Part shown: piece after piece, positions 35,437 through 45,846 of the stretch | Position numbering within the stretch: position 1 is the first letter of the stretch | How the letters are laid out: each line of letters starts with the position of its first letter | NCBI RefSeq assembly: GCF_020386635.1 | Contig: NZ_CP081942.1 | Coordinates: 434,001-498,000 of the forward strand | Origin: Pseudomonas sp. MM211 | GTDB lineage: Bacteria > Pseudomonadota > Gammaproteobacteria > Pseudomonadales > Pseudomonadaceae | Reading direction: 5' to 3' | Length of the DNA stretch: 64,000 bases | Notes under the pieces: generated by a model | Seen by the model: only the letters and a program-made list of their open reading frames with translations | The model's database searches: none | Told to the model about the DNA's origin: nothing | Program-made: the position numbers and the translations under genes

Positions 35437-37008
35437 ATGCCTTACGCCTTTGTCCGACTATTTCTCAGCCTGCTGCTCCTGCTGCCGTTCGCCGCTCAGG
35501 CGGGCGAGGCCGACGACTTCGTCGCCGCCAGCCCGGCACAGCAGGCAAAGTTGCTGGAAAGTTGGGCCGCCATGCCCGACCTGGCGCGCCAACCGCTGCT
35601 CGACGCCCTGCAACAGGGCCGTGTAGCTGCGGATAGCGAAAAGACCGCGTTCATCGAAACCGACGACGGCTACCAGGCTGCCGAAGGTGAAGCTTCCCCT
35701 GTGGATAACCCGCGCAAATTGCGCCTGAACAACCGCCTGCGTGGCCTGATCGCCAACGCCCAGGCCAGCCATCAGCTGCTTGCCGAAGAACCGGCACAGC
35801 GCCTGAGTGCTGCAGTGCAGCTACAAAAGAGCGCCCAGCCGGCGCAACTGCCGCTGCTCGCCCAGACCCTGGAGAAGGAAGACGACGATATCGTTCGCGA
35901 TGCCCTGACCCTGGCTCTTGCCAACCTGCAACTGGTCGACGCCAACCCTGCGGTGCGCCTCGCTGCCGTGCGCCTGCTCGGTGAAACCGGCGAGCCGCTG
36001 GCGCGTACCCGCCTGGAAAATCTGCTGGAGCCCGGCGTGGAAAGCGACGCAGGAGTGCGCACCGCTGCGGAAACCAGCCTGGCTCAGGTCAAGCGCAAGC
36101 TGCTGATCGGCGAGCTGCTCGGCCAGGCGTTCAGCGGCATGAGCCTGGGATCGATCCTGTTGCTCGCCGCTCTTGGCCTGGCCATCACCTTCGGCCTGCT
36201 CGGGGTGATCAACATGGCCCACGGCGAGATGCTGATGCTCGGCGCCTATTCCACCTACATGGTGCAGATCCTGTTCCAGCGCTACGCCCCCGAGGCCCTG
36301 GCGCTGTACCCACTGGTGGCACTGCCGGTGGCCTTCTGCGTGACCGCCGTCATCGGCATGGCGCTGGAGCGCACGGTGATTCGTCACCTCTACGGCCGGC
36401 CACTGGAAACCCTGCTCGCCACCTGGGGCATCAGTCTGATCCTGATCCAACTGGTGCGCGTGCTGTTCGGTGCGCAGAACGTCGAGGTGGCCAACCCCTA
36501 CTGGCTGTCCGGCGGCATCCAGGTGCTGCCCAACCTGGTGCTGCCGTACAACCGCATCGTGATCATCGGCTTCGCCCTGGCCGTGGTGGTGCTGACCTGG
36601 TTGCTGCTGAACAAGACCCGCCTGGGGCTCAACGTGCGCGCCGTCACCCAGAACCGCAACATGGCCGCCTGCTGCGGCGTGCCTACCGGCCGTGTCGACA
36701 TGATGGCCTTCGGGCTCGGCTCGGGTATCGCCGGCCTTGGCGGCGTGGCCCTCAGCCAGATCGGCAACGTCGGCCCGGATCTTGGCCAGAGCTACATCAT
36801 CGATTCCTTCCTGGTGGTGGTACTCGGCGGCGTCGGCCAACTGGCCGGTAGCGTCATGGCGGCCTTCGGCCTGGGCATCGCCAACAAGATCCTGGAACCA
36901 CAGATCGGCGCCGTGCTCGGCAAGATCCTCATCCTCGCGCTGATCATTCTGTTCATTCAGAAACGTCCGCAAGGCTTGTTCGCCTTGAAAGGGAGGGTGA
37001 TCGATTGA
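35437..37008 (+). CDS. urtB: Urea ABC transporter permease UrtB
   Basis: A 523-residue permease. A signal peptide and a long periplasmic N-terminal part with HEAT-like helices (about 25–225) precede the LivH-type membrane domain (about 230–520; GLLGVINMAHGEMLMLGAY, DSFLVVVLGGVGQLAGSV). The long N-terminal part is normal for proteobacterial UrtB. Confidence 0.94.
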   Translation: MPYAFVRLFLSLLLLLPFAAQAGEADDFVAASPAQQAKLLESWAAMPDLARQPLLDALQQGRVAADSEKTAFIETDDGYQAAEGEASPVDNPRKLRLNNRLRGLIANAQASHQLLAEEPAQRLSAAVQLQKSAQPAQLPLLAQTLEKEDDDIVRDALTLALANLQLVDANPAVRLAAVRLLGETGEPLARTRLENLLEPGVESDAGVRTAAETSLAQVKRKLLIGELLGQAFSGMSLGSILLLAALGLAITFGLLGVINMAHGEMLMLGAYSTYMVQILFQRYAPEALALYPLVALPVAFCVTAVIGMALERTVIRHLYGRPLETLLATWGISLILIQLVRVLFGAQNVEVANPYWLSGGIQVLPNLVLPYNRIVIIGFALAVVVLTWLLLNKTRLGLNVRAVTQNRNMAACCGVPTGRVDMMAFGLGSGIAGLGGVALSQIGNVGPDLGQSYIIDSFLVVVLGGVGQLAGSVMAAFGLGIANKILEPQIGAVLGKILILALIILFIQKRPQGLFALKGRVID

Positions 37009-37028
37009 GCACCATGACCTTCTGCACC

Positions 37029-37092
37029 GTGGGAGCTGGCCATGCCAGCGACTGTATCCCCACCATCGTTCGCGCGCATGGCGCGCTCCCAC
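37029..37092. repeat. Palindromic repeat between urtB and urtC
   Basis: GTGGGAGCTGG and GCGCGCTCCCAC are inexact complementary arms of a short hairpin element. Confidence 0.7.
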
Positions 37093-37117
37093 AGGTCGGC
37101 TTACAGGGGGTTCACCG

Positions 37118-38202
37118 ATGAACGCAGCCAACCAAACGTTGCTGGCTCGAGCCAGTGCAAGACTCGGCCCGCAGGTCTCTCTCTTCATCGGCCTGCTGGT
37201 GCTCGTCGTGCTGCTCGCCATGCCGCTGCTGCACCTGCTGCCCGGTGATCATGCGCTGCACGTGTCGGCTTACACGTTGACCCTGGTCGGCAAGATCCTC
37301 TGCTACTGCGTCGTCGCCCTGGCGCTCGATCTGGTCTGGGGCTACGCCGGCCTGCTGTCCCTCGGTCATGGCCTGTTCTTCGCCCTCGGCGGCTATGCCA
37401 TGGGCATGTACCTGATGCGCGAAGCCGCTGGCGACGGCCTGCCGGCGTTCATGAGCTTCCTCGCCTGGACCGAGCTGCCCTGGTATTGGTACGGCACCGA
37501 CAACTTCCTCTGGGCCATGTGCCTGGTGGTGCTGGCGCCTGGATTGCTGGCCTTGGTGTTCGGTTTCTTCGCCTTTCGTTCGCGGATCAAGGGCGTGTAT
37601 TTCTCGATCATGACCCAGGCACTGACCTTCGCCGGCATGCTGCTGTTCTTCCGCAACGAGACCGGCTTCGGCGGCAACAACGGCTTCACCAACTTCCGCA
37701 GCATCCTCGGCTTCGAGATCACCGCCGCGAACACGCGCGCCACGCTGTTCTTTCTAACCGTCGTGTTGCTGGTCAGCAGCCTGTACCTGGGCTGGCGCCT
37801 GGCGCGCAGCAAGTTCGGCCGGGTGCTGACCGCCCTGCGCGACGCCGAGAACCGGCTGATGTTCTGCGGCTACGATCCGCGCGGCTACAAGCTGTTCATC
37901 TGGGTGCTGAGCGCCGTGCTCTGCGGCCTGGCCGGTGCGCTGTACGTGCCTCAGGTCGGCATCATCAACCCTAGCGAAATGGCCCCGACCCAATCCATCG
38001 AAGCCGCCGTGTGGGTGGCGCTCGGCGGGCGCGGCACGCTGATCGGCCCGCTGCTCGGTGCCGGTCTGGTCAATGGCATGAAGAGCTGGTTCACCGTGGC
38101 CTTCCCCGAGTATTGGCTGTTCGCCCTCGGCGCGCTGTTCATCGTGGTCACCCTGTTTCTGCCCAAGGGCGTAATCGGTCTTATCAAGCGAGGGGACAAG
38201 TC

Positions 38203-38206
<4 letters not shown>
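37118..38206 (+). CDS. urtC: Urea ABC transporter permease UrtC
   Basis: A 362-residue LivM-type permease with about ten membrane helices (VWGYAGLLSLGHGLFFALGG, LRDAENRLMFCGYDPRGYKL, VWVALGGRGTLIGPLLGAG). GGGGG lies 8 bases before the ATG. The stop overlaps urtD by 4 bases. Confidence 0.94.
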
Positions 38207-39042
<836 letters not shown>

Positions 39043-39050
39043 CGCCAACC

Positions 39051-39128
39051 GTGGGAGGGGCTTTAGCCCCGAGCTCTCAAAGATCAAAAGCGTTGCGGCT
39101 AAAGCGATCACCGCCCAGCCCCTCCCAC
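39051..39128. repeat. Palindromic repeat between urtD and urtE
   Basis: GTGGGAGGGGCTTTAGCCC and its complement CAGCCCCTCCCAC; same type as 27151, 39899 and 56234. Confidence 0.85.
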
Positions 39129-39149
39129 AAAATGAAAAAGGGCATCGAC

Positions 39150-39848
39150 ATGCTGCAAGTCCAACAACTACACCAGTACTACGGCGGCAGCCATATCCTG
39201 CGTGGCCTGTCGTTCGAGGCCAAGGTGGGGGAAGTCACCTGCCTGCTCGGCCGCAACGGCGTGGGCAAGACCACCCTGCTCAAATGCCTGATGGGCCTGC
39301 TGCCGGCCAAGCAGGGCCAGGTCAGTTGGGAAGGCAAGCCGATCACCGGCTTCAAGCCGCACCAGCGGGTGCACGCCGGCATCGCCTACGTGCCACAGGG
39401 CCGCGAAATCTTCGGCCGCCTGACGGTCGAGGAAAACCTGCTGATGGGGCTGTCGCGCTTTCCCGGCAGCCAGGCAAAGGAGGTTCCGGCCTTCATCTAC
39501 GAGCTGTTCCCGGTGCTGCTGGAAATGAAACACCGCCGCGGCGGCGACCTGTCCGGCGGCCAGCAGCAACAGCTTGCCATCGGCCGCGCCCTGGCCAGCC
39601 AGCCACGTTTGCTGATCCTCGACGAACCCACGGAAGGCATCCAGCCTTCGGTGATCAAGGAAATTGGCGTGGTGATCAAGAAGCTCGCCGCCCGTGGCGA
39701 CATGGCCATCCTGCTGGTCGAGCAGTTCTACGACTTCGCCGCCGAACTGGCCGATCAGTACCTGGTGATGAGCCGCGGCGAAATCGTCCAGCAGGGCCGT
39801 GGCGAAACCATGGAGAAGGATGGCGTGCGCGGGTTGGTGGCGATCTAG
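39150..39848 (+). CDS. urtE: Urea ABC transporter ATP-binding protein UrtE
   Basis: A 232-residue LivF-type ATPase: Walker A GRNGVGKTTL, signature DLSGGQQQQLAIGRAL, Walker B LLILDEPTEGIQPSVIKEIG. The ATG at 39150 has AAGGG 8 bases upstream and begins the family N-terminus MLQVQQLHQYYGGS; an ATG at 39132 is in frame but lies against the repeat. Confidence 0.94.
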   Translation: MLQVQQLHQYYGGSHILRGLSFEAKVGEVTCLLGRNGVGKTTLLKCLMGLLPAKQGQVSWEGKPITGFKPHQRVHAGIAYVPQGREIFGRLTVEENLLMGLSRFPGSQAKEVPAFIYELFPVLLEMKHRRGGDLSGGQQQQLAIGRALASQPRLLILDEPTEGIQPSVIKEIGVVIKKLAARGDMAILLVEQFYDFAAELADQYLVMSRGEIVQQGRGETMEKDGVRGLVAI

Positions 39849-39898
39849 CCTGCGCCGTCATGGCGGCGTAGTGGCGGAAGCTGCCGGTCGCGATCTCG

Positions 39899-39978
39899 TG
39901 GGAGGGGCCGGGCGGCGATCCGCTTTAGCCGCGAGCTCTTTGCTCTTCAATAGAGCTCGCGGCTAAAGCCCCTCCTAC
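39899..39978. repeat. Palindromic repeat after urtE
   Basis: GTGGGAGGGGCCGGGC and GGCTAAAGCCCCTCCTAC outer arms with GAGCTC-centred inner stem (AGCCGCGAGCTCTTTGCTC / AATAGAGCTCGCGGCT). Confidence 0.85.
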
Positions 39979-40021
39979 AAAAAGAAAGCTCTGCATACAC
40001 CGACCGCTTCTACCGGCGGAT

Positions 40022-40804
40022 TCACTCGGCGAAATCCGGCTCCTGCCGGGCGATCTGGCGCTTCACGCTTTCCAGGTGCAGCCGTGCACTCTCGGCATTG
40101 CCTTCGAGCATGATCCGGCAGGCCTTGCGCGCCAGCTCATGGGGCACGGCTTTCAGGGGCCGGCCGCTGGCCATGGCCTTGAGCTGTACTTCGGCGGCAC
40201 GTTCCAGGTAGTAGAGGTCGTCCCAGGCTTCGGCGATGGAGCCACCGAGCACCAGCGGGCCATGGTTCTTGAGCATCACGACATCCGCCTCACCCACGGC
40301 ACCGGCGATGCGTTCGCCCTCGGCGTTACTCAGTGCCAGGCCGTTGTAACGCTCGTCCACGCGCATGCGGTCATAGAACTTCAAGGCCGTCTGCCCCGCC
40401 CAGATGAACGGATCGCCTTCGAGCATGCACAGCGCCGTGGCGTTGGGCATATGGGTGTGGAACGCCGCCTTGGCGCGCGGATGCAGACGATGCAACTGCG
40501 CGTGGATGAAGAACGCGGTGGCTTCCGGCGTGCCCTCACCAGCCACCACACGGCCATGGAAATCGCAGATCAACAGCGACGAGGCGGTCACCTCGGCGAA
40601 CGCCAGCCCATAGGGATTGACCAGAAACAGGTCGTCGTGGCCAGGCACCACAAAGGAAAAGTGATTGCAGATCCCCTCGCCCATACCGAGTCGAGCGGCC
40701 ATGCGAAAGCAGGCAGCCAGGTCGATACGCGCCTGACGGATCGCCGGGCTGTCGACCAGGCGCGGATCGAGTGGCGTGGCGTTGACCTCGAATGCATGTG
40801 CCAT
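40022..40804 (-). CDS. Class II aldolase/adducin-family protein
   Basis: A 260-residue protein of the class II aldolase fold. Zinc ligands are in FHTHMPNATALCM and MLKNHGPLVLG, with the N-terminal catalytic part GEGICNHFSFVVPG. Relatives act as aldolases, epimerases or decarboxylases on sugar acids and hydroxy acids; the substrate here cannot be read. It is divergent from the aminotransferase gene, with a 203-base gap holding two candidate regulatory sites. Confidence 0.88.
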   Translation of the reverse strand: MAHAFEVNATPLDPRLVDSPAIRQARIDLAACFRMAARLGMGEGICNHFSFVVPGHDDLFLVNPYGLAFAEVTASSLLICDFHGRVVAGEGTPEATAFFIHAQLHRLHPRAKAAFHTHMPNATALCMLEGDPFIWAGQTALKFYDRMRVDERYNGLALSNAEGERIAGAVGEADVVMLKNHGPLVLGGSIAEAWDDLYYLERAAEVQLKAMASGRPLKAVPHELARKACRIMLEGNAESARLHLESVKRQIARQEPDFAE

Positions 40805-40880
40805 GGGTACTGATCCTCCAAGTGTGCAGATGACTGCACCCTAGCAAGCTGCCCCCATCGCGCCAGGGACAGATAGAGAC

Positions 40881-40912
40881 AGTCGACGGGCCAGATAGCT
40901 GACCCGTCGACT
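40881..40912. promoter_or_regulatory. 10-base dyad upstream of the aldolase and aminotransferase genes
   Basis: AGTCGACGGG and CCCGTCGACT are perfect complements separated by 12 bases, in the gap between divergent genes. It may be an operator for the MocR or another regulator. Confidence 0.5.
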
Positions 40913-40949
40913 CCAGGCATCTGGCCCTACGGCGGGCCGCGTCTTTATT

Positions 40950-40959
40950 TCTATGGTGA
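40950..40959 (+). promoter_or_regulatory. Shared 10-mer TCTATGGTGA (copy 1)
   Basis: Ten bases identical to those at 44120–44129, each 60–75 bases before the start of a likely co-regulated gene. Candidate MocR binding site or promoter element. Confidence 0.4.
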
Positions 40960-41007
40960 GCCTGTCGCCAGCAACTCAGCAGGCGCTCTTCACGTCACGA
41001 GGTCGCC

Positions 41008-42333
41008 ATGAGCAGCCCAACGCAGATCAGCAACGACTATGTCCATGCACTGGATCGCCAGTACGTTTTCCATTCCTGGTCGACCCAGGGCGCGCTAAAC
41101 CCGCTGGTGATCGCCGGGGGCGCTGGTTGCACGCTGTGGGACTACGACGGCCGCGAGTACCTGGACTTCAGCAGCCAGTTGGTCAACACCAATATCGGCC
41201 ACCAGCACCCCAAGGTGATTGCCGCGATCAAGGCCCAGGCCGACCAGTTGGTGACCATCGCCCCGGCCACCGCCAACCTGATGCGTGGCGAGGCGGCCAA
41301 ACGCATTCTGTCCCACGCGCCGGCCAACTTCAGCAAGGTGTTCTTCACCAATGCCGGTGCCGACGCCAACGAAAACGCCATGCGCATGGCGCGTACCTAT
41401 ACGGGCCGCGACAAGATTCTCTCGGCCTACCGCTCCTACCACGGCAGCACCGGCTCGGCGATCGTCGCCACCGGCGATCCGCGCCGGGTGCCCAATGAAT
41501 TCGCCCGTGGCCATGTGCATTTCTTCAACCCGTACCTGTACCGCAGCGAATTCAATGCCACCAGCGAGGAAGAGGAATGTACCCGCGCGCTGCAGCACCT
41601 GCGCCGGGTAATCGAATGCGAAGGGCCGGCCTCGATCGCCGCGATTCTGCTGGAAACCATTCCCGGCACCGCCGGCATCCTGGTGCCACCGAAAGGCTAC
41701 ATGCAGGGAGTACGCGCCCTGGCCGACGAGTTCGGCATTCTGGTGATTCTCGACGAAGTGATGGCCGGCTTCGGCCGCACCGGCAGTTGGCTGGCACTGG
41801 ACAATTTCGACGTGGTGCCGGATCTGATCACCTTCGCCAAGGGCGTCAATTCCGGCTATGTACCGGCCGGTGGGGTGATGATTGCCCAGCCCATCGCCGA
41901 GTACTTCGACAGCCACTTCTTCCCCGGTGGCCTGACCTACTCCGGTCACCCGCTGGCCATGGCGGCCATCGTCGCCACCCTCGACACCATGGCCGAGGAA
42001 GGCATGGTCGACAATGCCCGGCAGATCGGCCAGGAACTGCTTGACCCGGGCCTCAAGGCGCTCGCTGGCAAATACCCGTTGATCGGGGAAGCGCGCGGCA
42101 TCGGCCTGTTCCAGGCGCTGGAGTTCGTCGCCGACCCGCTGAAGAAAACGCCACTGGCCGCGCCGATCATGGCGCAGATGAAAGCCGCGCTGCTGGAGCG
42201 TGGGTTGCTGGCCTTCGTGGTGGAGAACCGCATTCACGTGGTGCCGCCGTGCATGGTCAACGCGGCCCAGGTGCAGCAGGCGCTGGCGATCTTCGACGAG
42301 GTGATCGGCGAGTTCAGCGCCAGGTACCTGTGA
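41008..42333 (+). CDS. Class III PLP-dependent aminotransferase
   Basis: A 441-residue omega-transaminase-type enzyme. It shows FTNAGADANENAMRMARTYTG, YRSYHGSTGSAI, LVILDEVMAGFGRTG-type segment (ILVILDEVMAGFGRTG) with the PLP-ring Asp, and the PLP Lys in LITFAKGVNSGYVPAGGVM. The taurine/beta-alanine–pyruvate transaminase group is the nearest I can name, but the amino donor is not certain. Neighbouring ABC transporter, SDR and MocR suggest catabolism. Confidence 0.9.
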   Translation: MSSPTQISNDYVHALDRQYVFHSWSTQGALNPLVIAGGAGCTLWDYDGREYLDFSSQLVNTNIGHQHPKVIAAIKAQADQLVTIAPATANLMRGEAAKRILSHAPANFSKVFFTNAGADANENAMRMARTYTGRDKILSAYRSYHGSTGSAIVATGDPRRVPNEFARGHVHFFNPYLYRSEFNATSEEEECTRALQHLRRVIECEGPASIAAILLETIPGTAGILVPPKGYMQGVRALADEFGILVILDEVMAGFGRTGSWLALDNFDVVPDLITFAKGVNSGYVPAGGVMIAQPIAEYFDSHFFPGGLTYSGHPLAMAAIVATLDTMAEEGMVDNARQIGQELLDPGLKALAGKYPLIGEARGIGLFQALEFVADPLKKTPLAAPIMAQMKAALLERGLLAFVVENRIHVVPPCMVNAAQVQQALAIFDEVIGEFSARYL

Positions 42334-42390
42334 CAGACGCGAACCGGATGAGCCGGGCGGCGCAGGTTACCGGCGCCGGGAACACATCCT

Positions 42391-42461
42391 GTAGGGTGGG
42401 TTAGCGGCGCTGGGCTCTGTACGCTCAGTCGACACGGTGATGGAGCGCCGCGTAACCCACC
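42391..42461. repeat. Palindromic repeat (GTAGGGTGGGTTA type)
   Basis: GTAGGGTGGGTTAGCGGCGC with partner GCGCCGCGTAACCCACC: inexact long arms. It lies between convergent aminotransferase and MocR genes. Confidence 0.8.
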
Positions 42462-42513
42462 GAGCGATATCCGTGGCGGTGCAGATCGTGGGTTATCACA
42501 GATTGCAGCGGCA

Positions 42514-44001
42514 TCACTGCCCCTGCAGCACCTCATTGAGAAGACGGATACCCGGTTCGATCAGCGGCACGTCGATGGCGTGAAAGCCCATGCGGAAGTA
42601 GCGCTGCGGCGGATCTTCGTTGAAGAAAAACTGCGCCCCCGGCTCGATCAGCACACTCTGTTGAGCCGCCGCCCAGGCCAGCCGCTGGCTGTCGATGCCG
42701 GCTGGTGCACTGAGCCAGAAGGCGCCAGCGCCAGCACTGCTCACATGTCGACAACCCTCCAGAACGCTATCCAGCGCGCCATGCAGCGCTTCACGACGGC
42801 GACCGTGCTCCTCGCGAAAACGCCGCAGGTGCGCATCGTAATGCCCTTGGGCGAGGAACTGAGCGAGCATGCGCTGATTGTTCAGTGGCGGGTGGCGGTA
42901 CATCAAGCGGCGCAAGGCCCGCAGCTCCTCGACCAGTTCCGCGTCGGCGACCAGGTAACCCAGCCGCAATCCCGGTGAAAAGGCTTTGGACAGGCTGCTC
43001 ATGTACACCACCCGACCACTGCTGTCGCTGGCCTTTAGGGCTGGCTGGGGATGGCTGTCGAGATTCAGTTCGGCGTCGTAGTCGTCCTCGATGAGGATCT
43101 GGTCGTGCTGACGGATCTGTTGCAGCAATTGGCTGCGCCGCGCTGCACTCATGCTCACCCCGGTGGGCACCTGATGCCCGGGCGTGACATAGAGGTATTC
43201 ACAGCTGTTGAGGCGCTCGTCGACGCGCATGCCCTGCTCGTCGACATCCTGCAGATGGATATCCGCGCCCTGCAGGTCGAACACGTTCCAGGCATCACCG
43301 AACCCTGGGTTCTCCAGCGCCACACGGGTGCCCTTGCTCATCAGCAGGGTGGCCAGCAGATACAGGGCATTTTGCGACCCGAGGGTGATGAGGATTTCAT
43401 CGGCGCCGGCCCAGATGCCGCGCTTGGGCAACACCCGGGTACGCAACTGCTCGATCAGCATGGCGTCGTCCTGGTCATGGCTGTCGCGCAGCCACTCCGG
43501 GTTGCGTTCGTTGCGCATGCTGTTGCGTGACACCTCGCGCCAGCGCTCCAGGGGAAACAGGTCGGCAATCGGCTGGCCGTAGATGAAGGGATAAGTGAAA
43601 CGCTGCCAGTTACTGGGGCGCAGCACGCCGTGCCTCATACTCGGCTGGATCTTGAACCTGCCGCTCCATCCTGGTGCACCAACGGCCTGAGGATTGGCGT
43701 CGCTATGGGCCGGCGCCAGGCGCGCCAGGGCGCCTTCACGTTGGCTACCGCAGTAATCCGGGTGCAGGTAATAGCCGCTGCGCGGACGGCTGACCAGGTA
43801 GCCATTGTCGAGCAGGCTCTCGTAGACCAGCGCCACGGTATTGCGGGACACCGACAGCTGCTGGGACAGGCGCCGGCAGGACGGCAAGGGCTCGTCCTGG
43901 GGAAAACCGCCGGCAAGAATGGCGGACACCAGCGACTCGCGCAGTTGCTCCTGCAGCCCACGCTGCTGGTCGAAATTCAGGTGGTAGAAGTGGTCGATCA
44001 T
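42514..44001 (-). CDS. MocR-family regulator (GntR HTH plus aminotransferase domain)
   Basis: A 495-residue MocR protein. A winged HTH (about 10–80; LPSCRRLSQQLSVSRNTVAL, VYESLLDNGYLVSRPRSGYY) is fused to a fold-type I aminotransferase domain (about 130–490) with the PLP-binding Lys in MSSLSKAFSPGLRLGYLV. The ATG at 44001 begins the family N-terminus; the frame continues 54 codons upstream without support. It is divergent from the ABC transporter genes and likely controls them and the aminotransferase, using PLP and an amino compound as effector. Confidence 0.92.
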   Translation of the reverse strand: MIDHFYHLNFDQQRGLQEQLRESLVSAILAGGFPQDEPLPSCRRLSQQLSVSRNTVALVYESLLDNGYLVSRPRSGYYLHPDYCGSQREGALARLAPAHSDANPQAVGAPGWSGRFKIQPSMRHGVLRPSNWQRFTYPFIYGQPIADLFPLERWREVSRNSMRNERNPEWLRDSHDQDDAMLIEQLRTRVLPKRGIWAGADEILITLGSQNALYLLATLLMSKGTRVALENPGFGDAWNVFDLQGADIHLQDVDEQGMRVDERLNSCEYLYVTPGHQVPTGVSMSAARRSQLLQQIRQHDQILIEDDYDAELNLDSHPQPALKASDSSGRVVYMSSLSKAFSPGLRLGYLVADAELVEELRALRRLMYRHPPLNNQRMLAQFLAQGHYDAHLRRFREEHGRRREALHGALDSVLEGCRHVSSAGAGAFWLSAPAGIDSQRLAWAAAQQSVLIEPGAQFFFNEDPPQRYFRMGFHAIDVPLIEPGIRLLNEVLQGQ

Positions 44002-44119
44002 GGTCACTGCCGCTCCACGTGCTGTACCCACCACAAAGCAATTAGTGAGCCATGGCCCGCGCTCCAGGCTGGCCAGGCGAATGCGCCGAACTGCACCTAT
44101 TGCCCGACGCTTTGCGCTC

Positions 44120-44129
44120 TCTATGGTGA
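44120..44129 (+). promoter_or_regulatory. Shared 10-mer TCTATGGTGA (copy 2)
   Basis: Second copy of the 10-mer at 40950, 64 bases before the binding-protein gene and in the MocR intergenic region. Confidence 0.4.
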
Positions 44130-44141
44130 AAAACAGCCACC

Positions 44142-44157
44142 TGGCACGCCCATCGCA
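44142..44157 (+). promoter_or_regulatory. Possible sigma-54-like promoter of the ABC transporter operon
   Basis: TGGCAC-N5-TCGCA has the GG/GC spacing with one mismatch to TTGCA, 36 bases before the ATG at 44193. No sigma-54 activator gene is adjacent, so this is tentative. Confidence 0.3.
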
Positions 44158-44192
44158 AGCCAATCGATCTGTCGACCCCTGGAGCTCTGACC

Positions 44193-45098
44193 ATGACCCA
44201 TGCAGGCATCGCTACCGCAACGCCCATGAACGGATTCGCCCAGTTGCGCAAACTGGCACTCGCAGGTTTGGCCGGCTGTCTGCTGGCCGGTGCCACCAGC
44301 GCTCACGCCGATCTGGCCGACGTCGAAAAACGCGGTTATCTGAGCGTCGCCACCGAGGACGACTACGCGCCGTTCAACTACATCGTCGACGGCAAGCCCG
44401 AGGGTTTCCACAAGGAGCTGCTCGAAGACCTCAAAGCCTACGCCAAGGAAAAAGGCTTCGACGTGAAGCAGGAAATCCTGCCGTGGACGGGCCTACTCGC
44501 CTCGGTGTCTTCCGGGCAGTACGACATGGCCTTCACCGGCGCACTGGTCACCGACGACCGCCTGCGCGTGTTCAACTTCGCCCCGCCTTTCGCCTCGGCC
44601 CAGCACTTCTACGTCAAGCGTGCCGGCGATGACAGCCTCAGCGACATCGCCAGCCTGTGTGGCAAGACCGCTGGCCTGCAGGCCGGCAGCGCACTGCTCG
44701 CCCGTCTGCCGGAACTGAAGAAGATGATGGCCGATGCCGGCTGCGAAATCGGCGACGTGGTCGAGTATCAGTCCTACCCGGAAGCCTATGCCGATCTCGC
44801 CAACGGCCGCCTGGACTACGTGATCAACGCGCTGATCTCGGTCAACGACCTGGTCAAGACCCGCGGCGATACCTTCGCCAAGGGCATCGCCGTATCCGGT
44901 GACGGCTTCGCCGCCTGGCCGGTGCCGAAGAAGAGCCCTGTGCTGCTGAAGCTGATCACCGGCTTCATGGATCAGATCCGCGACAACGGCCGCCTGGCCG
45001 AGCTGCAGACCAAATGGTTCGGCGAGGCCTTCCCGACGATGCCCAAGGAGCCCATCACCGAAGTCGATCAGTTCCATACCCTGGCAGGCATGAAGTAA
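44193..45098 (+). CDS. Amino-acid-type ABC transporter substrate-binding protein
   Basis: A 301-residue periplasmic receptor of the polar amino acid group. Signal peptide about residues 15–39 (LALAGLAGCLLAGATSAHA), then VEKRGYLSVATEDDYAPFNY, LASVSSGQYDMAFTGALVT and ADLANGRLDYVINAL. An Asp/Arg-type amino acid pocket is likely, but the ligand is unknown. First gene of a four-gene transporter operon. Confidence 0.9.
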   Translation: MTHAGIATATPMNGFAQLRKLALAGLAGCLLAGATSAHADLADVEKRGYLSVATEDDYAPFNYIVDGKPEGFHKELLEDLKAYAKEKGFDVKQEILPWTGLLASVSSGQYDMAFTGALVTDDRLRVFNFAPPFASAQHFYVKRAGDDSLSDIASLCGKTAGLQAGSALLARLPELKKMMADAGCEIGDVVEYQSYPEAYADLANGRLDYVINALISVNDLVKTRGDTFAKGIAVSGDGFAAWPVPKKSPVLLKLITGFMDQIRDNGRLAELQTKWFGEAFPTMPKEPITEVDQFHTLAGMK

Positions 45099-45192
45099 CC
45101 CGACGCATCACGGCAGACAGCGAACAGGTGCGGGGATTTACCAGCCGCGCCTGACTCGCTCGCCTCACTCATTTCGTCCCTAAGGAGCTGCC

Positions 45193-45834
45193 ATGAACGG
45201 ACAAGCCTGGCTACTGCTGCTGGAGGGCGCCTGGACGACCCTGTGGATATCCGGCATCGCCATTGCCATCGGTGTGTTCTGCGGGCTCGGCATCACCCTG
45301 TTGCGCATGGCGCGCATCCCCTTTCTGGAACAGTTCCTGATTCTCTACACCAGCCTGGCACGCGCCACGCCGCTGGTGACCCTGGTGCTGTTCATCTTTC
45401 TCTCGGCGCCGATGTTCGGCATCAACCTCGACCGCAACACCGCCGCCATCCTCGCCCTGACGCTCAACACCACCGCCTTCAACGCGGAAATCTGGCGTTC
45501 GGCATTCATCAGTTTCTCCCGTGATCAGAAGGAAGCAGCCCTGGCCTGCGGCATGACCCAGGGCGTGTTCTTCCGTCGCATCATGCTGCCGCAGATGCTC
45601 ACCAGCAGCCTGCCCGGCCTGGTCAACGAAATGTCCTTCCTGATCAAGGGCAGCCCAGCGATCGCCATCATCGGCATCGTCGACCTGACGCGAGTGACCA
45701 ACCGTATCGCGGCCGTCACCTACGACCCGCTGCCGCCGATTCTCGCTGCCGCGCTGCTGTACATGCTGATCATCGGCGTGCTGCTCAAGCTACAGGCGAT
45801 TGCCGAGAAGAAAGCCAACCGACTGGCCATGTAA
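45193..45834 (+). CDS. Amino-acid-type ABC transporter permease (first)
   Basis: A 213-residue HisM/GlnP-type permease with about five membrane helices and the EAA loop (REKEAALACGMTQ-like: DQKEAALACGMTQGVFFRRI, MLPQML). AAGGAGCTGCC precedes the ATG. Confidence 0.92.
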   Translation: MNGQAWLLLLEGAWTTLWISGIAIAIGVFCGLGITLLRMARIPFLEQFLILYTSLARATPLVTLVLFIFLSAPMFGINLDRNTAAILALTLNTTAFNAEIWRSAFISFSRDQKEAALACGMTQGVFFRRIMLPQMLTSSLPGLVNEMSFLIKGSPAIAIIGIVDLTRVTNRIAAVTYDPLPPILAAALLYMLIIGVLLKLQAIAEKKANRLAM

Positions 45835-45846
45835 GGACATTTCAGC

